In this document: one piece after another, positions 58,954 to 64,000 of the stretch | Layout of the letters: each line of letters begins with the position of its first letter | Position numbering within the stretch: position 1 is the stretch's first letter | Assembly (NCBI RefSeq): GCF_024649945.1 | Contig: NZ_JANKMS010000011.1 | Span: forward strand, 62,001-126,000 | DNA length: 64,000 nt | DNA from: Flavobacterium panacis | Lineage (GTDB): Bacteria; Bacteroidota; Bacteroidia; Flavobacteriales; Flavobacteriaceae | Direction: 5' to 3' | Notes under the pieces: model-generated | Seen by the model: the letters and a program-made list of their open reading frames with translations, nothing else | The model's database searches: none | What the model was told of the DNA's origin: nothing | Position numbers and translations under genes: made by a program

Positions 58954-60420
58954 ATGTCAATTTGGAGAGTTAAACCTATATCAGCCTTTGAGGCCGATAT
59001 GAAAAAAAGTGATTTAAAGAGGGTCCTAGGAAAATGGAGTCTTACTGCCATTGGTGTTGGTGCCATTATCGGTGGGGGAATTTTTGTACTTACAGGTACT
59101 GGGGCTTATTATCATGCAGGTCCAGCATTAGCAATTTCGTTTATAATCGCAGGTATTGCTTGTGTTTTTGCGGCTCTTTGCTATTCTGAATTTGCTTCCA
59201 TTTTACCTGTTGAAGGATCTGCTTATGCTTATGCCTATGGTACGATTGGAGAAATTTTTGCTTGGATAATTGGCTGGGGACTTATTTTGGAATATGCAAT
59301 GGGATCTATGACCGTCGCCGTTTCCTGGTCTGGATACTTTAATAAATTACTTAAACTATTTCACATACAACTTCCTGATTGGCTTACAACAGATCCTGCA
59401 AGTTACACTGGCGAAGGTTTCTCAATGAATCTTCCAGCTTTCTTGATCGTTATTTTAGTTATTTCTCTACTTATTAAAGGAACAAAAGATGCTGCAAAAG
59501 CGAATAACGCCATAGTTATTCTTAAAGTATCTGCAGTAATCTTCGTAATTATAGCTGGTCTTTTCTTTATCAATACAGCAAACTGGAGCCCATTTATTCC
59601 TGATGCGGCTCAAATCGTAGAAAAAGAAACCACTCACAATGCTTACGGAATTGGAGGAATTGTTTCTGGAGCTGCTGCGATTTTCTTTGCTTATGTAGGT
59701 TTTGATGCTGTTTCTACACAAGCCGGAGAAGCTATTAATCCTAAAAAAGATGTTCCTTTTGCTATTATCGCTTCTTTATTAGCTTGTACTACACTATATA
59801 TTCTTGTTTCTTTAGTATTAACAGGAATGATGAATTACAAAGATTTTAATCCACTAGGAAAATATCCTGAAGCGATTAAAGCTCCTGTTGCTTATGCATT
59901 TGATATTGCTGGACAAAGTTGGGCTGGATCTATTATTACCGTTGCTGCAACTATTGGTTTGATTTCTGTATTGATGGTAATGATCATGGGACAATCTAGA
60001 ATTTTCTTAGGGATGTCTAAAGACGGTTTAATTCCGCCTGTTTTCTCTAAAGTAAATCCTATTTCTGGAACTCCAAAAACAAACTTAATGATATTGGGCG
60101 CTATTATTGCAATCGTTGCCGCATTTACGCCAATCAATAAATTAGCCGATATGACAAGTTTTGGTACTTTGTTTGCCTTTACAATGGTTTGTATCGCTGT
60201 GTGGATTTTAAGAGTAAAACAACCTGGGTTAAACAGAACTTTTAAAGTTCCTGCTTTACCAGTGATTGCTGTTTTAGGAATCGCAATCAATTCTTACTTA
60301 ATTTTCAATTTAAGTTTAGACGCTCAATTGTTATCGTTTGGATGGCTTTTAATTGGTATTGTGGTTTACTTTGGATACAGCAAGAAAAGATCAAGACTTA
60401 ACAACAGAACTGAAGAATAA
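58954..60420 (+). CDS. APC-family amino-acid permease
   Basis: 488 residues with about 12 membrane helices. The first helix region GVGAIIGGGIFVLTGTGAYYHAGPALAISF is the substrate-binding unwound helix of the APC/cationic amino-acid family, followed by SEFASILPVEGSAYAYAYGTIGE and FFAYVGFDAVSTQAGEAINPKKDVPF. Likely a basic or neutral amino-acid transporter of the inner membrane; substrate not assignable. Monocistronic with its own promoter and terminator. Confidence 0.92.
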   Translation: MSIWRVKPISAFEADMKKSDLKRVLGKWSLTAIGVGAIIGGGIFVLTGTGAYYHAGPALAISFIIAGIACVFAALCYSEFASILPVEGSAYAYAYGTIGEIFAWIIGWGLILEYAMGSMTVAVSWSGYFNKLLKLFHIQLPDWLTTDPASYTGEGFSMNLPAFLIVILVISLLIKGTKDAAKANNAIVILKVSAVIFVIIAGLFFINTANWSPFIPDAAQIVEKETTHNAYGIGGIVSGAAAIFFAYVGFDAVSTQAGEAINPKKDVPFAIIASLLACTTLYILVSLVLTGMMNYKDFNPLGKYPEAIKAPVAYAFDIAGQSWAGSIITVAATIGLISVLMVMIMGQSRIFLGMSKDGLIPPVFSKVNPISGTPKTNLMILGAIIAIVAAFTPINKLADMTSFGTLFAFTMVCIAVWILRVKQPGLNRTFKVPALPVIAVLGIAINSYLIFNLSLDAQLLSFGWLLIGIVVYFGYSKKRSRLNNRTEE

Positions 60421-60440
60421 AAATACTATTTCAAAAATAG

Positions 60441-60473
60441 AAAAGGCTCCAATTAAATTTGGAGCCTTTTTTT
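60441..60473. terminator. Bidirectional terminator after the permease gene
   Basis: AAAAGGCTCCAA (60441-60452) and TTGGAGCCTTTT (60459-60470) form a 12-bp stem with T residues to 60473; it overlaps the end of the convergent PspC gene. Confidence 0.85.
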
Positions 60474-60699
60474 ATAAATCAAATACCGATGTTCTTTTGG
60501 AGCGAATTAGATCCTTTAGTCGAATCCAAAAAGCGAGCGTCAGATAAACTCCAAAACCTAAACCTGCAGTAACAAACGAAATATAGATAAAAAACAACCT
60601 TACACTTGTTACACGCATTCCCAGTTTATCTGCTAGTCTTGAAGAAACATGAAAACCATATTTTTCAAAAAAGAACTTAAGTTTTAAAATAGCTGACAT
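60472..60699 (-). CDS. PspC-domain membrane protein
   Basis: 75 residues. The PspC domain is seen in FHVSSRLADKLGMRVTSVRLFFIYISFVTAGLGFGVYLTLAFWI, with one or two membrane helices, followed by a basic tail. PspC proteins belong to envelope-stress responses; short stand-alone copies like this are common in Flavobacteria. It ends inside the shared terminator and follows the DUF2851 gene by 60 bases. Confidence 0.85.
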   Translation of the reverse strand: MSAILKLKFFFEKYGFHVSSRLADKLGMRVTSVRLFFIYISFVTAGLGFGVYLTLAFWIRLKDLIRSKRTSVFDL

Positions 60700-60759
60700 T
60701 TAGATTTTTTTAGATTTTACAAAAATACAAATTATCTCATAATCTTATTTCCAAATTTT

Positions 60760-62031
60760 CTAATTGTTTTTGAGTAGCTCCACTCCTACCGCACATTTTA
60801 AACAGGCTTTATGATTACAATATTCGTTTTTGAGTTCTAACAAGGACTGACTTTCAAATGCAGTCTTAGATTTTATCCCAAATGAATTAAACTTATCTAT
60901 TACCGCATTTTTCTCTGAAGCTACTTCATTCATAAAATCAATCAAATCTTCAGCTATTGATTCTCCTAAACTACTAGAATAAGCAAACTGAATTGGAATG
61001 ATTGTATTTATAACGATTAAATCTAAAAATGATTTTGACAGCAACTTCGATTTCTTGGGACTTTCTTTGTCAAACTGATAGTGATTCTGCCAATAAGCGC
61101 TTGCCGAAACATACAATAAATCATGAACTTCATTAAGTGTTTTTAGCTTTATAATCTTAGAAAACAAGTTGGGTATTTTTTGATACAAGCCTGCTAATTG
61201 AGAAAGTCGTATGGTTGGAAAATTATCTGGACGAAGTTTAAAAAACTGAACTGGCTCAACAAATGTTCGCTCTAACTGATATTTATTAAGTAAATAAAAA
61301 TATCTAAATTTTAAATCTTTAAAATAGACATCTTCTTTTTCTGTCTCTAATAAACGTGCTGTTCCAAAGAATAAAGCTTCTAAGTTTTCATGTTCAAAAC
61401 TTTCTTTTCTGATAATCGAAAACGGAATTGATTTGGCAATTTGTAGAAAAGAAGTTCCGTTTGTGTTTAAACCAAAATTCTTGGCTAAAAGGCAAAATAA
61501 AACAGCTTCCCAATCTTGATTTGTTTCTTCCAATAATTCATAAACAAACTTTGATTTACGCTCTAAACGCTCAAAAAACAATCTTTCCTGCCAACTTTTA
61601 AAAACAAAATCATCGATGTCTTTAATTTGTTTCTCGCATGAAATCCATGTTTTAGGTGAAATCAATTCGGCATAATTGGACACCATTTCTTTAGCAACAT
61701 AATCTTTAAGAACCAAAACAGGAATTTCTGAATTGTCTTCTCTAAAAATAGCCGTATCGTTTTCCCAAACCACATGCAGAATTACATTCTTGTATGCAGG
61801 ATCATTTTCGTGGTTGTGTAGATACCAATCAGATGATTTGACATGAATTTCTACATTTCCAGCCCATTTCTGATTCCCTAATTCAATATGAGCATTAAAA
61901 AAATCAGGGCCCGAAAGTTCCAAATAATCACCCGTTTTCAAAATTGTAATTAATTCTCCCTGAACCGTTTTTAAATTTAAAGTATTAAACTTCTTGAATT
62001 TCCAGAGATAATGAAGAAAGTCTTCTTTCAT
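60760..62031 (-). CDS. DUF2851 family protein
   Basis: 423 residues, cytosolic. The family is confined largely to Bacteroidota. Conserved-looking parts: FLHYLWKFKKFNTLNLKT, GPDFFNAHIELGNQKWAGNVEIHVKSSDW, NVILHVVWENDTAI and a C-terminal CNHKACLKCAVG that could bind a metal. The N-terminal G-PDF-A-I-WAGNVEIH pattern recalls nuclease-like folds, but no function is established. No signal peptide. Confidence 0.85.
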   Translation of the reverse strand: MKEDFLHYLWKFKKFNTLNLKTVQGELITILKTGDYLELSGPDFFNAHIELGNQKWAGNVEIHVKSSDWYLHNHENDPAYKNVILHVVWENDTAIFREDNSEIPVLVLKDYVAKEMVSNYAELISPKTWISCEKQIKDIDDFVFKSWQERLFFERLERKSKFVYELLEETNQDWEAVLFCLLAKNFGLNTNGTSFLQIAKSIPFSIIRKESFEHENLEALFFGTARLLETEKEDVYFKDLKFRYFYLLNKYQLERTFVEPVQFFKLRPDNFPTIRLSQLAGLYQKIPNLFSKIIKLKTLNEVHDLLYVSASAYWQNHYQFDKESPKKSKLLSKSFLDLIVINTIIPIQFAYSSSLGESIAEDLIDFMNEVASEKNAVIDKFNSFGIKSKTAFESQSLLELKNEYCNHKACLKCAVGVELLKNN

Positions 62032-62108
62032 TTTTTTTAGACATTATAATGATTTACAAAATCTAAAATTAATAAAAATTTAAAACTATTCTTACAAATT
62101 ATATTTAT

Positions 62109-62591
62109 TTAACGGAGCATGTATAATTTTGCACAAGCTCTTGCATCAGATAAAGCTTCATGGTGATTCAGCTGAATTTTCATTTCTCGACAGCAATCAC
62201 TCAATTTTGTTGGTTTTACACCTTTAGCCTTATAAATTTTCACAGTGCATTCCCATTTTAATGCAATATTTAAATCTTCATAAACCAAACCATGCAACAG
62301 CATTGATTTCATCAAAACATTGCGGTCAAAACTTTCGTTGTGTGCTACTACAACACGATTTTTCAATCTTTTTTCAATCTCCGGATAAATCTGAAAAAAA
62401 GATTTCGCATTGACTGTATCTTTTGGATAAATCCCGTGAACACGAATTGTAAACGGACTGTATTCGTTGTTTGGTGGTTTAATCAATGATACATATTCGT
62501 CTACAATTATTCCGTTTTCGACCGTCACAATTCCGACAGAACAAGGATGATAACCCGTAGCTGTTTCAAAATCTATCGCTGTAAAATTCAT
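62109..62591 (-). CDS. DnaQ-like 3'-5' exonuclease
   Basis: 160 residues with the DEDDh exonuclease motifs: FTAIDFETATG (Exo I, D and E), VVVAHNESFDRNVL (Exo II, D) and HHEALSDARACAKL (Exo III, H and D). It should degrade single-stranded DNA or RNA from the 3' end. Stand-alone domain, shorter than DNA polymerase III epsilon. Neighbours give no hint on the pathway. Confidence 0.88.
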   Translation of the reverse strand: MNFTAIDFETATGYHPCSVGIVTVENGIIVDEYVSLIKPPNNEYSPFTIRVHGIYPKDTVNAKSFFQIYPEIEKRLKNRVVVAHNESFDRNVLMKSMLLHGLVYEDLNIALKWECTVKIYKAKGVKPTKLSDCCREMKIQLNHHEALSDARACAKLYMLR

Positions 62592-62610
62592 TTTATATTT
62601 TTAAAAGAGA

Positions 62611-62652
62611 AATCCATAAATCTGATTACAAAAGCAATCATATTTATGGATT
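62611..62652 (-). terminator. Hairpin after the CBS-like gene
   Basis: AATCCATAAAT (62611-62621) and ATTTATGGATT (62642-62652) form an 11-bp stem with an inner TGATT/AATCA pairing, 20 bases after the stop. The T run is imperfect. Confidence 0.6.
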
Positions 62653-62671
62653 AATTTATTTTATCAATGGT

Positions 62672-64000
62672 CTATTTTATAGAACCAATAATATCATATT
62701 TTGTAATAATGTGATGATTTCCATTGCCTAAATCAACTAAAACGGCATCATTTTCTTTGCTGAAAAGTTTTGACACTTCTTCAATTGGAGTTCCTAATTT
62801 TACAATAGGAAAAGGTTTTCCCATTACCTCTTTAATTGGTTTTTCGGCTACATTTTTATCTGCAACGTAACTTCTAAACAAATCTGTTTCATCTACAGAA
62901 CCTACAAAACCATTGATATCCACAACAGGAATTTGAGAAATTTTATATTTACGCATACGTTCAATAGCATGCGAAACCAATTCTTCTGTACGAACAACAA
63001 TTAATTCTTTATCAATATGATCTTTAATAACGTCTTCTGCTTTTGTTACGTTTTCTTCTAGAAATCCGCGTTCACGCATCCAGTCATCGTTAAACATTTT
63101 TCCGACATAACGGCTTCCAGAATCATGAAACAGAACCACCACAACATCATCGGCTTTAAAATGTTCTTTTAACTGCAATAAGCCTTTGATACAAGCTCCA
63201 GCTGAATTCCCAACAAAAATGGCTTCTTCAAGTGCAATCTTTCTGGTATACACTGCTGCATCTTTATCTGTTACTTTTGTGAAACCATCAATTAAAGAAA
63301 AATCAACATTTTTAGGCAAGATATCTTCTCCAATTCCCTCAGTAATATAAGAGTAAATTTCGTTCTCATCAAAAATTCCAGTTTCGTGGTATTTCTTGAA
63401 AACAGAACCATAAGTATCAATTCCCCAAATTTTAATATTTGGATTTTTTTCTTTTAAATATTTCCCCACACCAGAAATCGTTCCTCCGGTTCCAACACCT
63501 ACAACAAAATGCGTGATCTTACCTTCTGTCTGTTTCCAGATTTCTGGTCCTGTTTGTTCATAATGTGCCAATGAGTTAGACATATTATCATATTGGTTTA
63601 CATACCAAGAATTTGGTGTTTCTTCGGCTAAACGCTTTGAAACTGAATAATACGAACGAGGATCTGTAGGTTCAACATCTGTTGGACAAACCACTACTTT
63701 TGCTCCAACAGCACGAAGAATATCCATTTTTTCTTTTGATTGCTTATCTGAAATCACACAAATCAATTTATATCCTTTTACGATTGCAACCAAAGCGAGT
63801 CCCATTCCTGTATTTCCAGAAGTTCCTTCAATGATAGTTCCTCCTGGTTTTAATCTTCCGTCGGCTTCTGCATCTTCAATCATTTTCACAGCCATTCTGT
63901 CTTTTACAGAATTACCTGGATTAAAAGTTTCGACTTTTGCCAATACTAACGCATCAATTTCAGCAACAATTTTGTTGAGCTTTACCAATGGTGTGTTACC
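62672..64000 (-). CDS. Cystathionine beta-synthase-like PLP enzyme with CBS domains (5' end outside window)
   Basis: The frame is open to the right edge (the first visible codons read GNTPLVKL), so a few dozen N-terminal residues are missing; 442 codons are seen. The catalytic domain is of the cysteine synthase/CBS fold II PLP family: NPGNSVKDR with the PLP lysine, EGTSGNTGMGLALVA, and VGTGGTISGVGKYL. Residues after about 325 of the visible part are a pair of CBS domains (MRKYKISQIPVVD, VLVDLGNGNHHIITKYDI). It makes cystathionine or cysteine from serine derivatives; the domain order favours cystathionine beta-synthase. Confidence 0.88.
   Translation of the reverse strand, partial: GNTPLVKLNKIVAEIDALVLAKVETFNPGNSVKDRMAVKMIEDAEADGRLKPGGTIIEGTSGNTGMGLALVAIVKGYKLICVISDKQSKEKMDILRAVGAKVVVCPTDVEPTDPRSYYSVSKRLAEETPNSWYVNQYDNMSNSLAHYEQTGPEIWKQTEGKITHFVVGVGTGGTISGVGKYLKEKNPNIKIWGIDTYGSVFKKYHETGIFDENEIYSYITEGIGEDILPKNVDFSLIDGFTKVTDKDAAVYTRKIALEEAIFVGNSAGACIKGLLQLKEHFKADDVVVVLFHDSGSRYVGKMFNDDWMRERGFLEENVTKAEDVIKDHIDKELIVVRTEELVSHAIERMRKYKISQIPVVDINGFVGSVDETDLFRSYVADKNVAEKPIKEVMGKPFPIVKLGTPIEEVSKLFSKENDAVLVDLGNGNHHIITKYDIIGSIK

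Noticed and set aside
1..64000. CRISPR array or cas genes
   Set aside because: No regularly spaced direct repeats and no Cas-like protein were seen anywhere in the window.

Overview
The window is AT-rich Bacteroidota DNA, most likely Flavobacterium. Evidence: the rpoC-rpoB-rplL-rplJ-rplA-rplK-nusG-secE-tuf order with interspersed tRNA genes, the exosortase-N pair, tandem aconitases, TAnnTTTG-type promoter boxes, and a perfect Shine-Dalgarno sequence only noticed in front of rpsU. It has two parts: the right-hand portion of an integrative and conjugative element (ICE; about 1-25,900) and a stretch of core chromosome (about 26,100-64,000).

ICE. From the left come the end of a Bacteroidota transfer operon (traM 3' end, traN, traO, a TraQ-like lipoprotein), then a low-GC cargo block: a GHKL-ATPase/PD-(D/E)XK nuclease fusion that looks like a defence gene, two tandem excisionase-like HTH proteins, a very long palindrome ahead of a degenerate receiver-domain protein, two poorly known proteins and an IS110-family element. 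Next is an ion and metalloid block: nhaA, an ArsR-controlled operon (DUF6428, DoxX, ChrA, metallophosphoesterase, GcvH-like, ACR3-type ArsB) with two matching operator palindromes, and a SulP anion permease with its own promoter and structured leader. The last ICE block runs leftward as one operon: ssb, DUF932, small ICE proteins and the PRTRC cassette (E, C, a 387-aa protein, B, ThiF). A CTn-type tyrosine integrase that lacks the usual first catalytic arginine lies nearest the chromosome. No relaxase, coupling protein or VirB4 is in view; they should lie to the left.

Core chromosome. acnA and acnB are separate transcripts. A divergent XrtN VIT-domain protein/exosortase N pair follows, then moxR, a SurA-like chaperone, prfC, a hypothetical protein and DUF3467. 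The large leftward transcription/translation cluster comes next: tRNA-Thr(TGT), tRNA-Tyr, tRNA-Thr(GGT), tuf, tRNA-Trp, secE, nusG, rplK, rplA, rplJ, rplL, rpoB, rpoC, with a strong hairpin between rplL and rpoB and two more between rpoB and rpoC. Upstream of it are hpf, a Xer recombinase and rpsU. The right end holds an acyl-CoA dehydrogenase, a helix-hairpin-helix protein, an amino-acid permease, PspC and DUF2851 proteins, a DnaQ-like exonuclease and a cystathionine beta-synthase-like enzyme cut by the window edge.

Most likely places for new biology: the nuclease/ATPase cargo gene, the PRTRC cassette (an E1-like/Ubl-like set of unknown role), the 110-nt palindrome at 5964-6073, the lipoyl-carrier protein inside the arsenic operon, the sulP leader, and a candidate small RNA near 40,860-40,960. 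All calls come from reading the sequence and recalling family features; no searches were run.
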